The notes under the pieces are model-generated. The model did not search any database. It was not told the origin of the DNA and was given only the letters and a program-made list of their open reading frames with translations. Positions 8,016-16,166 of a stretch of 61,553 bases of DNA are shown here, piece after piece. Origin of the DNA: Sphingomonas sp. SCN 67-18 (GTDB taxonomy: Bacteria > Pseudomonadota > Alphaproteobacteria > Sphingomonadales > Sphingomonadaceae); NCBI RefSeq assembly GCF_001724715.1, contig NZ_MEFG01000008.1, forward strand, positions 1-61,553, written 5' to 3'. The first letter of the stretch is position 1, and every line of letters begins with the position of its first letter. Made by a program: the position numbers and the translations under genes.

Positions 8016-8875
8016 GCCGGAACCTTCGCGCGGGCATAGGCCTGGGTGCCGGCATGCAGCACCTTGTCCGTGGGCAGAATCTCGGCGACCGGGATCAGCG
8101 GTGCGGCGCGCAGCCGGTCGTAAAGCGGGCCGAAATCGGCGTCGCGGGTCTGGTGCAGCAGGTCCTCGAAACTGTCGATGACGAAATAATTCTGCTGATA
8201 GTCGTCGATGCGGTAATCGGTGTGCATGATCCGCTCCAGATCGAAGCCGATCCTGTGGGGCGAGGGGTCGTCCAGCGCGAAATGGCTCTCGCCATAAGAT
8301 GAGACGATGCCTGCGCCGTAGAGCTTCAGCGCCCCGTCGTCGCGGATCAGCCCGAATTCCACCGTGTACCAGTAAAGCCGGGCCAGCGCGTCGATCATCC
8401 CCATCTTCGCGGCGCGCAGCCCGCCTTCGCCATAGGCCTGCATATAATCCGCGAACACCGGGTGGACGAGCAGCGGCACATGGCCGAACACGTCGTGGAA
8501 AATATCTGGTTCCTGCAGGTAATCGAGCTGGTCCGGCGTGCGGATGAAGCGCCCCGCCACGAAGCGCCGGTTGGCGAGATGATCGAAGAACACCTCTTCC
8601 GGCACCAGCCCGGGCACCGCCACCACCTGCCATCCCGTCGCCTTCATCAGCCGCGCGTTCAGCTCGTCGAAATCGGGGATGCCGGGCCGGGTCATGCGCA
8701 GCACGTCGAGCCCGTCGATGAAGGCGGGGACGACGCGCGAGGGCAGCATCGCGGCCTGCCGCGCGAACAGCCGGTCCCACATCGCATGTTCGCCGGGCGT
8801 GTAGGCGGCCCAGTCCTGCGGGATCGTCCAGTCCGCCGACGCGTGCGCCGGGGGTGTGATGAGATCTGTCGACAT
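8012..8875 (-). CDS. phhA: phenylalanine 4-monooxygenase
   Basis: A tetrahydropterin- and iron-dependent hydroxylase turning phenylalanine into tyrosine. It is monomeric-type in size (287 residues) with no regulatory ACT domain, as in bacteria. The iron ligands are H127 and H132 (PDIFHDVFGH) and E173 (YWYTVEFGL). It is the first gene of a four-gene operon in which every junction overlaps by four bases. A divergent Lrp/AsnC gene lies ~195 bases upstream, the common arrangement for phh control. I do not see pterin-4a-carbinolamine dehydratase (phhB) in the window. Confidence 0.96.
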   Translation of the reverse strand: MSTDLITPPAHASADWTIPQDWAAYTPGEHAMWDRLFARQAAMLPSRVVPAFIDGLDVLRMTRPGIPDFDELNARLMKATGWQVVAVPGLVPEEVFFDHLANRRFVAGRFIRTPDQLDYLQEPDIFHDVFGHVPLLVHPVFADYMQAYGEGGLRAAKMGMIDALARLYWYTVEFGLIRDDGALKLYGAGIVSSYGESHFALDDPSPHRIGFDLERIMHTDYRIDDYQQNYFVIDSFEDLLHQTRDADFGPLYDRLRAAPLIPVAEILPTDKVLHAGTQAYARAKVPA

Positions 8876-9070
8876 GACCGGAATCTAACGAAAACTGGTG
8901 AAAAACCATTTCAGATGCCGCATGTTCTGGCGCATCCATGATGAGAAATTTGCTGATTTCGCATTTTTGGGATTAATATGTTTCATAATCACCCGGAACC
9001 GGGCCTTGCCCGGTTTCGCGCGGCGGAGGCATGGCATGAGCCGGACGGTCGACAATGTAGTGCTGGGCGG
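8876..9070. promoter_or_regulatory. divergent phhA / Lrp control region
   Basis: An AT-rich patch in GC-rich DNA. Two short inverted repeats are visible: TGGT-N5-ACCA at about 8897-8909 and GAAAT-N6-ATTTC at about 8945-8960. Either could serve the adjacent Lrp-type regulator. No clean promoter hexamers could be assigned. Confidence 0.4.
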
Positions 9071-9541
9071 ATGAGCGCGGTGCGCGCCATCGATGCGATC
9101 GATCGCAAGCTGCTGGGTGAATTGCAGCGCGATGCTTCGCTGAGCCTTGCCGACCTGGCCGAACGCGTCGGCGCGTCGACGGCGTCCTGCTGGCGGCGGA
9201 TCCGCGCGCTGGAGGCGGACGGGGTCCTGGGCCGCCACGTCCGGCTGGTCGATGCGACGCGGCTGGGCCGGGGCGTCAACGTGCTGTGCCATGTGCGCAT
9301 GAAGACCCATTCGGCGGAATCGACCGAGAGCTTCGAAAGATTCGTCGCCTCGCGGGACGAGATCATCGAATGCTATTCCATGTCGGGCGACTGGGATTAT
9401 CTGTTGCGGATCCTGGTGGCCGACGTGGAGGATTACAGCCATTTCCTGATGCGCGTCGTGCTGCGGCACCCCGCCATCGCCACGGGATCGTCCCATTTCG
9501 CGCTGGCGCAGGTGAAATACACCACGGCGGTGCCGCTCTGA
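9071..9541 (+). CDS. Lrp/AsnC family transcriptional regulator
   Basis: A 156-residue leucine-responsive-type regulator. The N-terminal helix-turn-helix reads AIDRKLLGELQRDAS...LAERVGASTASCWRRIRALE, and the C-terminal RAM/AsnC ligand domain includes CYSMSGDWDYLLRI. The start chosen is ATG 9071 (MSAVRAID); the longer frame from 8978 adds 31 residues of unlikely composition. It is divergent from phhA, so it probably senses an aromatic amino acid and activates or represses the phh operon. The role is inferred from position; the family is certain. Confidence 0.92.
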   Translation: MSAVRAIDAIDRKLLGELQRDASLSLADLAERVGASTASCWRRIRALEADGVLGRHVRLVDATRLGRGVNVLCHVRMKTHSAESTESFERFVASRDEIIECYSMSGDWDYLLRILVADVEDYSHFLMRVVLRHPAIATGSSHFALAQVKYTTAVPL

Positions 9542-9574
9542 CCGTCGGCCCCCGCGCCAAGAAGAGGCATATCG

Positions 9575-10255
9575 ATGCGGATTTTGCTGGTTGAGGACGA
9601 TGCGGCGCTGGCGGACGAGCTGGCGCGAGCGCTGCGCGCGGAGAATTTCGCCGTCGATGTCGCCAATAATGGCGAGGATGGCGGCCATCTGGGCATGACG
9701 GAGCGTTATGACGCCGCGGTGCTCGACCTTGGCCTGCCGGTGAGGGACGGGCTGTCGGTGCTCCAGTCCTGGCGCGCGGAGGGCAATGCGCTGCCCGTGC
9801 TCATCCTCACCGCGCGCGACGGATGGTCGGAAAAGGTGGCCGGTTTCAAGGCGGGCGCGGACGATTATCTGATCAAGCCGTTTCGCGTGCAGGAAGTGGT
9901 GATGCGGCTGCGCGCGCTGGTCCGCCGCGCCACCGGCCATGCCGCGACGCGGATCGCCTGCGGGCCGCTGGTCTATGACGCCCAGCTCGGCAATTTCGAG
10001 CTGGACGGCCTGCCGCTCAGGCTGACCGCGTTCGAATGGCGGGTGCTCTCCACGCTGGTGCTGCGCAAGGACAGCGTGGTGGAACGCGGCGAGCTGCTCG
10101 ACCGGGTCTATGAATATGATGCCGACGTCGACTCCAATTCGCTTGAAGTCATCGTCGGCCGGCTGCGGCGCAAGATCGGCGCCGCGATGATCGAGACGGT
10201 GCGCGGGCGCGGCTATTGCCTGCGCAACGCCGGCGGGGAGGATGCGGGCGGCTGA
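9575..10255 (+). CDS. response regulator, OmpR/PhoB type
   Basis: A 226-residue regulator. The receiver domain has acidic pocket E7-D8-D9, phospho-acceptor D51 (AVLDLGLP), T in LTARD and K in LIKPF. The C-terminal winged helix (about 125-220) has SLEVIVGRLRRKIG and TVRGRGYCL. The overall look is PmrA/QseB-like. An AAGAAGAGG ribosome site precedes ATG 9575. Its probable partner kinase lies immediately downstream but on the opposite strand, with stops only 6 bases apart. Their expression is therefore not coupled by a shared transcript. Confidence 0.93.
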   Translation: MRILLVEDDAALADELARALRAENFAVDVANNGEDGGHLGMTERYDAAVLDLGLPVRDGLSVLQSWRAEGNALPVLILTARDGWSEKVAGFKAGADDYLIKPFRVQEVVMRLRALVRRATGHAATRIACGPLVYDAQLGNFELDGLPLRLTAFEWRVLSTLVLRKDSVVERGELLDRVYEYDADVDSNSLEVIVGRLRRKIGAAMIETVRGRGYCLRNAGGEDAGG

Positions 10256-10261
10256 CCCGGC

Positions 10262-11590
10262 TCAGGCGGGCAGGGTCAGCGTCGCCCGCAGGCCGCCCAG
10301 CGGGGCCGTGCCCAGTTCCAGCCCGCCGCCGTGCAGTTCGGCAAGCTCGCGCGCGATGGGCAGGCCGAAGCCGTGGCCGTCGCCCTGCTCGTCGAGCCGC
10401 TGGCCCGGCACCAGCGCCTTGTCGATGGCGTCGCGCGACAGGCCGTGGCCGTCGTCGTCGATCATGACGGCGACCGACGAGCCGTGGCCGACGGCGCTGA
10501 TCGCGATCCGGCTGCGCGCCCATTTCCAGCCATTGTCGAGCAGGTTGCCCAGCATCTCGTCCAGGTCCTGCGGGTCGCATTTCACCGCGATGTCCGGCGC
10601 GATGTCCACCGTTACCGCAATGCCGCGATCGGCATGGATGCGGCCGAGCGCGTCGGCCAGTTCGCCGACCGCGCGGGCCAGCGGCACCTGCGGCTGGCCC
10701 GGCGCGCCGGGGGAGGCGGCGCGGGCGCGCCCCAGATGATGCCGGATGCCCCGGTCGATCTGGGCGACCAGTTCGGCAAGCTCGCCGTCCGGGTCCCGGC
10801 CGGTCTGCTTCAGCCGCAGGCTCAGCGTGGCGAGCGGCGTCTTGAGGCTGTGCGCCAGATTGGCGACATGGCCGCGCGCCCGGGCCAGCGCGGCCTCATT
10901 CTCGTCGAGCAGGCCGTTGAGTTCGCTCACCACGTCGGTCAGCTCGGCCGGCTGGCCGCCCGGCACCCGCTCGATCCGCCCGGCCCTGACATCGGCCAGC
11001 GCGGCCTTCAGCCGGGCCAGCGGCTTCAGGCCGATCCGCAGCTGGAGCAGCGTTGCCGCGAGCAGGAACAAGCCCAGCGCGGTCAGCGACAGCAGCAGCG
11101 GGCGCACGGCGGCGTTGCGCGCCCGATCGATAAAGGCGCGCGGCGCGGCGACAGTGATGGTGATCTTGCCGCCGCTGGTCTGCCGGGTCAGCACCCGGGC
11201 ATAAAGATCGGCATTCTGTTCGGAACGCGGCCCGTTCCTTTCACGCCGGGCGCGGGCGCCGGGCGGGGGGCGCAGGCTGTCGCGCGCCAGCACCTCGCGC
11301 GAGGTGAGGCTGGTGCCCGGCGCGTCGATCCGCCAGCGCCAGCCGCGCCCGTGCTGGGTGAACGGGCCGATCTCTCCCAACATGCTCCGGTCGATCGATC
11401 CGTCCGCGCGCACCGTCCGCGCCAGCAGCGCGATCTGCGTGTCCAGCCGCTCGTTCAGGCCGCGCGTGACGAAGCGGTCCAGCACCTGGCCGATCGACAG
11501 CGTCGCGAAAAGCAGCGCGACGGCGGTGAAGGCGATGGCGGCCAGAAGCAGCCGCCCGCGTATCGATTGCGGGATGAATTTGATCGTCAC
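10262..11590 (-). CDS. sensor histidine kinase
   Basis: An inner-membrane kinase of about 442 residues from GTG 11590; the frame extends to 11719, but that part reads poorly. It has TM1 (~12-33), a periplasmic sensor of ~125 residues rich in Arg (~34-160), TM2 (~163-185), a HAMP-like linker, phospho-acceptor H247 (HVANLAHSLKTPLA), an N-box (LGNLLDNGWKW) and G-boxes (DDDGHGLS, GHGFGLPIA). It is convergent with the response regulator and divergent from a TBDR, 143 bases apart. The signal is unknown. Confidence 0.9.
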   Translation of the reverse strand: MTIKFIPQSIRGRLLLAAIAFTAVALLFATLSIGQVLDRFVTRGLNERLDTQIALLARTVRADGSIDRSMLGEIGPFTQHGRGWRWRIDAPGTSLTSREVLARDSLRPPPGARARRERNGPRSEQNADLYARVLTRQTSGGKITITVAAPRAFIDRARNAAVRPLLLSLTALGLFLLAATLLQLRIGLKPLARLKAALADVRAGRIERVPGGQPAELTDVVSELNGLLDENEAALARARGHVANLAHSLKTPLATLSLRLKQTGRDPDGELAELVAQIDRGIRHHLGRARAASPGAPGQPQVPLARAVGELADALGRIHADRGIAVTVDIAPDIAVKCDPQDLDEMLGNLLDNGWKWARSRIAISAVGHGSSVAVMIDDDGHGLSRDAIDKALVPGQRLDEQGDGHGFGLPIARELAELHGGGLELGTAPLGGLRATLTLPA

Positions 11591-11733
11591 GTCGCCACTG
11601 CCAAGATTGCCGTTGCCCACCCGCTGTTCTAGCAGCGCAAGCCAAACCGAAACTGAACCATCCGATTCAGCCTGCGTATTCCGGCACGCCCTAGGAGCGC
11701 TGCCAGGGTGACGAATCAAGGACGTGAGATTTC

Positions 11734-14487
11734 ATGAAGCGACTGACACTGGTTGTGGCGGGCCTCGCCGCCTGCACCCCCGCCTCCGCGCTGTTCGCGC
11801 AGGAGCTGGCGGCCGCCGCCGCCGCGCCGCGCGCCGCGCATGAGGACGGCGCGCTGGCGGAGGACGAGGCGGAGACCATCGTCGTCACCGGCCAGCGGCT
11901 GGAAGGGGCGGTGATCGGCGACATCCCGCCGGAGGTGACATTCTCCCCCGCCGACATCCGGTCCTTCGGCGTCAGCTCGCTCAACGACCTGCTGGCCGAA
12001 CTGGCCCCGCAGACCGGCAGCAGCCAGGGACGGGGCGGCGAAAGCCCCGTCGTGCTGCTGGGCGGCAAGCGCATTTCCGGCTTTTCCGAAATTCGCGACA
12101 TCCCGACGGAGGCGATCCAGCGCGTCGAGATATTGCCCGAGGAAGTGGCGCTGAAATATGGCTACCGGGCGACGCAGAAGGTGGTCAACGTCGTGCTGCG
12201 CAAGCGTTTCCGCGCCTTCACCGGCGAGCTGGAGGCGGGCGCCGCGACCGAGGGCGGCCGCTTCAGCCCGGAGGTGGAGGGCAGCTTCCTCAGGATCCGC
12301 GACGGCGGGCGGCTCAACATCGCCTTTGAATATGAGCGCAGCAACGCGCTGTACGAGAGCGATCGCAACGTCACCGCGCAGACGCCGCGCCAGCCCTATG
12401 ACAGTGTCGGCAACATCGCCTCGGCGGTGTCGGGTGCTGAGATCGACCCCGCGCTCAGCGCCTTGCTGGGGCGTCCGGCGACGGTGGTCGGCGTGCCCGC
12501 CACCGCCGCCAGCCGCGCCCCGACGCTCGCCGATTTCGCCGCCGGCACGGTCAATGCCGGCGATGTCGGGCGATACCGCACGCTGGCCCCGGAAACCGAC
12601 GATTTCACGCTCAACGCCGTCTATGCGCGCTCCATTTTCGGCAACGTCTCGGCCAGCTTCAACGCCAGCTTCAATTATAGCGAGAGCGACAGCGCGCAGG
12701 GGCTGGCGGGCGTCGGCCTGGCCCTGCCCACGGGCAGCCCCTATTCGCCCTTCGCGAGCGACAGCATCGTCTATCGCTATCTTTCGGAATTCGGCGCGCT
12801 GGGCCAGCAGGGCCGCGACATGACCGGCCATGTCGGCGCGACGCTCAACGGGGCGGTCGGCGCATGGAACTGGACCTTCACCGGCAATTTCGACAGCAAG
12901 ACCAGCCGCACCGTCACCGCGCGCGGTTATGATCTGGACGCGTTCCAGGCGCGCATCGACGCGTTCGATGCCCAGGCCAATCCCTTTGCGCCGCTGACCG
13001 CCGCAGATGCCGGCCCGGCCCTGACCGACCGGGCGCGTTCCACCGCCAATGTCGGCGACGCGACGATGGTGGTCACCGGATCGCTGTTCAGCCTGCCCGC
13101 CGGCACCGCGACCACCACGGTGAAGATCGGCGGCACGACCAGCGACCTTTCCGTGCGCTCGGTCAGGTCCGGCATCGCCACCGCCGCCGATCTGGGGCGC
13201 GACACGGCATCCGGCCAGATCAGCTTCGATCTGCCGCTGGCCAGCCGCAAGAAGGGCATATTGTCCCCGCTCGGCGAGCTTTCCGCCAATTTCAACATCG
13301 GCTACGATCATGTCTCCGATTTCGGCGGGCTGCGGACGATCGGCGCCGGGATCAGCTGGACCCCGGTGACGCCGCTGCGGCTGATCGCGTCGTTCAGCAA
13401 GGACGAAGGCGCGCCGACCATCCAGCAGCTCGGCAATCCGCTGGTCGCCACCACCGGCGTGCGCATCTTCGATTATGTTCAGGGCGAAACCGTGGACATC
13501 ACCCGGCTGACCGGCGGCAATCCGGCGCTGTCGGCGGACGACCGGCGGGTGCTGAAACTGGGCGCCACGCTGAAGCCGATCACCGGCACGGATCTGAGCC
13601 TGACCGCCAACTACACCAACAGCCGGGTGCGCGATCCGATCGCGTCCTTCCCCACCGCCACGGCGGCCATCGAGGCGGCCTTCCCCGACCGGTTCACCCG
13701 CGATGCGAACGGCCGCATCGTCCAGATCGACAGCCGGCCGATCAATTTCGCGCGGCAGGACGAGGAATCGCTGCGCTGGGGCATCAATTTCTCCAAGCAG
13801 CTGTCGACGCCGCCCCGCCCGACCGGCGGCGCGGAGCAGCGCGAGGGGCAGCAGCCCAATTTGCGGGATCTGGTTCCGCCGGGGCAGAATGCCGGGCAGC
13901 AGCCCAACGCGCCGGGCGGGCCGGGCAATGCGGGCGCGCGGGGCGGATTCGGCGGGCCGGGCGGGCGGCCGCCGGGCGGCGGCTTCGGCCCCGGCGGGCG
14001 CGGCACCCGGATGCAGCTGGCGCTTTATCACACCGTCCACCTGCGCGACGAGATTCTCATCCATCAGGGCGGCCCCGCGCTCGACCTGCTGAACGGCGAC
14101 GCCATCGGTTCTTCCGGCGGCCAGCCGCGGCATGAATTGCAGGCGCAGGCCGGGCTCACCCGCAACGGCTTCGGCGCGCGGCTGAGCGCGGACTGGCGCA
14201 GTGGCACCACCGTGGCGGGCGGCACCACCGGCGCGCAGGCGCTGCGCTTTTCGGACCTCACCACGGTCAACCTGCGGCTGTTCGCCAATCTTGGCCAGCA
14301 GCAGGCGCTGACCGGCAAATGGCCGTTCCTGCGGGGCGCGCGGCTGAGCATCGCGGTGGACAATCTGTTCAACGCCCGCATGAACGTGCGCGACGCGACG
14401 GGGGAGACGCCGATCAGCTATCAGCCGGGCTATATCGACCCGGTGGGCCGGACGATCAGAATCAGCTTCCGCAAGCTGTTCTTCTGA
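11734..14487 (+). CDS. TonB-dependent receptor with Gly/Pro-rich insert
   Basis: An outer-membrane active-transport receptor of 917 residues. It has an N-terminal signal peptide ending near ALFAQ, a TonB box ETIVVTGQR (~48), a plug with PVVLLGGKRISGFSEIRDIP and EAIQRVEILPEEVALKYGY, a beta-barrel, and a terminal aromatic strand RISFRKLFF. An AAGGA ribosome site precedes ATG 11734. About residues 690-755 are low-complexity (runs of Gly, Pro, Gln, Asn and Arg: QQPNAPGGPGNAGARGGFGG and onward), unlike the rest of the barrel. The substrate is unknown. The divergent sensor kinase suggests environmental control. Confidence 0.93.
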   Translation: MKRLTLVVAGLAACTPASALFAQELAAAAAAPRAAHEDGALAEDEAETIVVTGQRLEGAVIGDIPPEVTFSPADIRSFGVSSLNDLLAELAPQTGSSQGRGGESPVVLLGGKRISGFSEIRDIPTEAIQRVEILPEEVALKYGYRATQKVVNVVLRKRFRAFTGELEAGAATEGGRFSPEVEGSFLRIRDGGRLNIAFEYERSNALYESDRNVTAQTPRQPYDSVGNIASAVSGAEIDPALSALLGRPATVVGVPATAASRAPTLADFAAGTVNAGDVGRYRTLAPETDDFTLNAVYARSIFGNVSASFNASFNYSESDSAQGLAGVGLALPTGSPYSPFASDSIVYRYLSEFGALGQQGRDMTGHVGATLNGAVGAWNWTFTGNFDSKTSRTVTARGYDLDAFQARIDAFDAQANPFAPLTAADAGPALTDRARSTANVGDATMVVTGSLFSLPAGTATTTVKIGGTTSDLSVRSVRSGIATAADLGRDTASGQISFDLPLASRKKGILSPLGELSANFNIGYDHVSDFGGLRTIGAGISWTPVTPLRLIASFSKDEGAPTIQQLGNPLVATTGVRIFDYVQGETVDITRLTGGNPALSADDRRVLKLGATLKPITGTDLSLTANYTNSRVRDPIASFPTATAAIEAAFPDRFTRDANGRIVQIDSRPINFARQDEESLRWGINFSKQLSTPPRPTGGAEQREGQQPNLRDLVPPGQNAGQQPNAPGGPGNAGARGGFGGPGGRPPGGGFGPGGRGTRMQLALYHTVHLRDEILIHQGGPALDLLNGDAIGSSGGQPRHELQAQAGLTRNGFGARLSADWRSGTTVAGGTTGAQALRFSDLTTVNLRLFANLGQQQALTGKWPFLRGARLSIAVDNLFNARMNVRDATGETPISYQPGYIDPVGRTIRISFRKLFF

Positions 14488-14499
14488 CCGGGCGGCGGC

Positions 14500-15243
14500 T
14501 CAGGCGGTTGCGGCCGCCTGCGCCAGGAAATGGGCCGACAGGTCGAAACAGTCGCCGGGAAAGGTGTGGCGCACCGAGGTGATCGACGCGCCCGCCCGCC
14601 AGGTCTTGCGCTCGAGGATCAGGCAGGCCGTTTCCGCCGCCACGCCCAGCACGGCGGCGAGATCGCCTGCCTGCGCGGCCATGATCTTGTGCTCGGCCTC
14701 CGTCCAGGGAACATGGGCGAGCAGCCAGCTGCCGGGCGGAGTCTGGCTGAAATCGGCGTCGGCGGCGTCGGGCACGGCATCGAGGTTTATCAGCCGCTCC
14801 TCGACCGCGAAGACGCGGGTGTCGGCGATATGCAGGCAGCGCAGCGACAGGATCTCGCCGGCGCGCCCGGTCCGCATCGCCCCTTCCGGAATGGCGGAGC
14901 CGGCCACGCGCTCGCTTGAGAGAAGCTCCAGCCGATAGGCGAAACCGCGCTTGACGATCTCCTCGCGGATATCGGGGATGGCCAGCGCCGCCATGTGGAT
15001 GCGCGGCTGGGCGACGACGGACCCGGCGCCGCGCTGTCGGTCGATCAGCCCGGTCGCGGCCAGCGCCGACAGCGCCTTGTTCACCGTCATGCGCGAGCAG
15101 CCATATTCGCGCATCAGCTCATGCTCGAAAGGCACCTTGTCGCCGGGCTTCAGCAGGCCGGACATGATCCGCGTCTCGATGTCGCCCCGGATTCGCCGGT
15201 GAAGCGGAACCTCGGCCGATTCGGCCCCCGCCGCCTTCACCAT
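14500..15243 (-). CDS. hutC: HutC-type GntR regulator (histidine utilisation repressor family)
   Basis: A 247-residue GntR/HutC-family repressor. The N-terminal winged helix has PLHRRIRGDIETRIMSG, then YGCSRMTVNKALSALAATG; the C-terminal UTRA ligand domain includes FAVEERLINLDAVP and ILERKTWR. The start chosen is ATG 15243 (MVKAAGAES); the frame is open to 15453, but that part is not protein-like. It is divergent from hutD. In characterised systems HutC binds urocanate and releases hut promoters. No hutU/H/I/F genes are visible here, so its targets are either distant or non-standard. Confidence 0.85.
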   Translation of the reverse strand: MVKAAGAESAEVPLHRRIRGDIETRIMSGLLKPGDKVPFEHELMREYGCSRMTVNKALSALAATGLIDRQRGAGSVVAQPRIHMAALAIPDIREEIVKRGFAYRLELLSSERVAGSAIPEGAMRTGRAGEILSLRCLHIADTRVFAVEERLINLDAVPDAADADFSQTPPGSWLLAHVPWTEAEHKIMAAQAGDLAAVLGVAAETACLILERKTWRAGASITSVRHTFPGDCFDLSAHFLAQAAATA

Positions 15244-15469
15244 CGGCCGGTTTTCCCCGGGTTTGCGCGCCATTGCGGCCGCCATGCGCCATAGGCCATG
15301 GGCATCGTCCGTCGTTGAAATCGCGCGCTGGAGACGTTCATCGCCCTTCCTTGTGCCAAAGTGCGTGGCAAGCGCAATGCGACATCCGCATATTCGCAGG
15401 CCCGCTGCCCTGCCCGGCCTGTCCGCCCCGTCCCGCCGCGGCGGGGTGGACAAGACGCGTCGCCGGGTA

Positions 15470-15483
15470 AATATATATACATT
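15470..15483. promoter_or_regulatory. candidate HutC operator AATATATATACATT
   Basis: It differs by one base from the perfect palindrome AATGTATATACATT, which has the TGTATATACA core known for HutC boxes. It stands alone as an AT island in GC-rich DNA, 33 bases before the hutD GTG start. A separate GC palindrome CCCGCCGCGGCGGG lies at 15432-15445. Confidence 0.5.
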
Positions 15484-15515
15484 ATCGCAAGCGGCGGTCG
15501 AAAGGGCATGATCCG

Positions 15516-16073
15516 GTGCGCATTCTCAGATCGGCGGACTATCCGGCCATGGCGTGGAAGAATGGCGGGGGCGAGACGCGCGAGATCATGCTCTTGCCCG
15601 CCGGCGCGTCGCTGGACGATTTCGACTGGCGGGTGAGCATTGCGCGGGTGGACGGCGACGGCCCCTTTTCCGCCTTTGACGGGATAGACCGGACGCTGAC
15701 GCTGTTGAGCGGCGCGATGACGCTCACCGATGCGGCGGGGGAGGTCGCCCGGCTCGATCCGGCGTCGCCGCCCTTCGCCTTCGACGGCGGCCGGGCGATC
15801 GCGGCGACGGTGAGCGACGGCCCGGTCCTCGACCTCAACGTGATGACCCGGCGCGCCAGCCACCGTCACAGCGTGCGGCGGGTGCCGGTGCGCGGCGACA
15901 TCAGCCTGGTCGGCACGGCTCCCGTGACGCTGGCCGTCGCGCTCGAAAACGGCCTCGCCTGCGCCGCCGCGTCTCTCTTGCAGTATGACGGCGTGCTGCT
16001 GGAACGCGGTGAGACCGCCCGGCTGCAAGGCGACGGAACGGAGCGGACCATCCTGCTCATTGTCATAAATTAG
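15516..16073 (+). CDS. hutD: HutD/Ves family cupin protein
   Basis: A 185-residue HutD-family protein. The N-terminal AMAWKNGGGETREIM motif is the family signature, followed by FDWRVSIARVDGDGPFSAFDGIDRTL and a bicupin-like beta-rich body. HutD is proposed to limit or tune histidine catabolism, though its biochemical activity is not firmly known. The start is GTG 15516 with an AAAGGG ribosome site ten bases upstream; the nearby ATG 15509 is out of frame. It is divergent from hutC. The gene ends among AT-rich inverted repeats (16092-16116). Confidence 0.88.
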   Translation: MRILRSADYPAMAWKNGGGETREIMLLPAGASLDDFDWRVSIARVDGDGPFSAFDGIDRTLTLLSGAMTLTDAAGEVARLDPASPPFAFDGGRAIAATVSDGPVLDLNVMTRRASHRHSVRRVPVRGDISLVGTAPVTLAVALENGLACAAASLLQYDGVLLERGETARLQGDGTERTILLIVIN

Positions 16074-16091
16074 GTTATAAACTAGATAAAC

Positions 16092-16116
16092 ATATCACCA
16101 TATAGGATAATTATCC
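16092..16116. repeat. AT-rich inverted repeats incl. palindrome GGATAATTATCC
   Basis: ATAT-CACC-ATAT at 16092-16103 is followed directly by the perfect 12-base palindrome GGATAATTATCC (16105-16116), between the convergent hutD and nagE. It has no T run typical of a terminator, and its function is unknown. Confidence 0.4.
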
Positions 16117-16166
16117 GGGCGCTCGCCCCACGTGGATCGTCCCGCTTCGCATCTGCCCCGCCATCA

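Noticed and set aside
8016-8939. In-frame N-terminal extension of the aminotransferase back to 8939
   Set aside because: That part is an out-of-frame reading of phhA; the true start is the ATG at 8015 that overlaps the phhA stop.
11716-14133. 805-codon minus-strand frame opposite the TBDR
   Set aside because: Shadow frame; composition is Arg/Gly/Ala-rich and the plus-strand TBDR has clear plug and barrel motifs.
14501-14520. CAGGCGG / CCGCCTG hairpin between the TBDR and hutC
   Set aside because: It lies within the last codons of hutC and lacks a T run on either side, so the symmetry is probably from GC-rich coding sequence.
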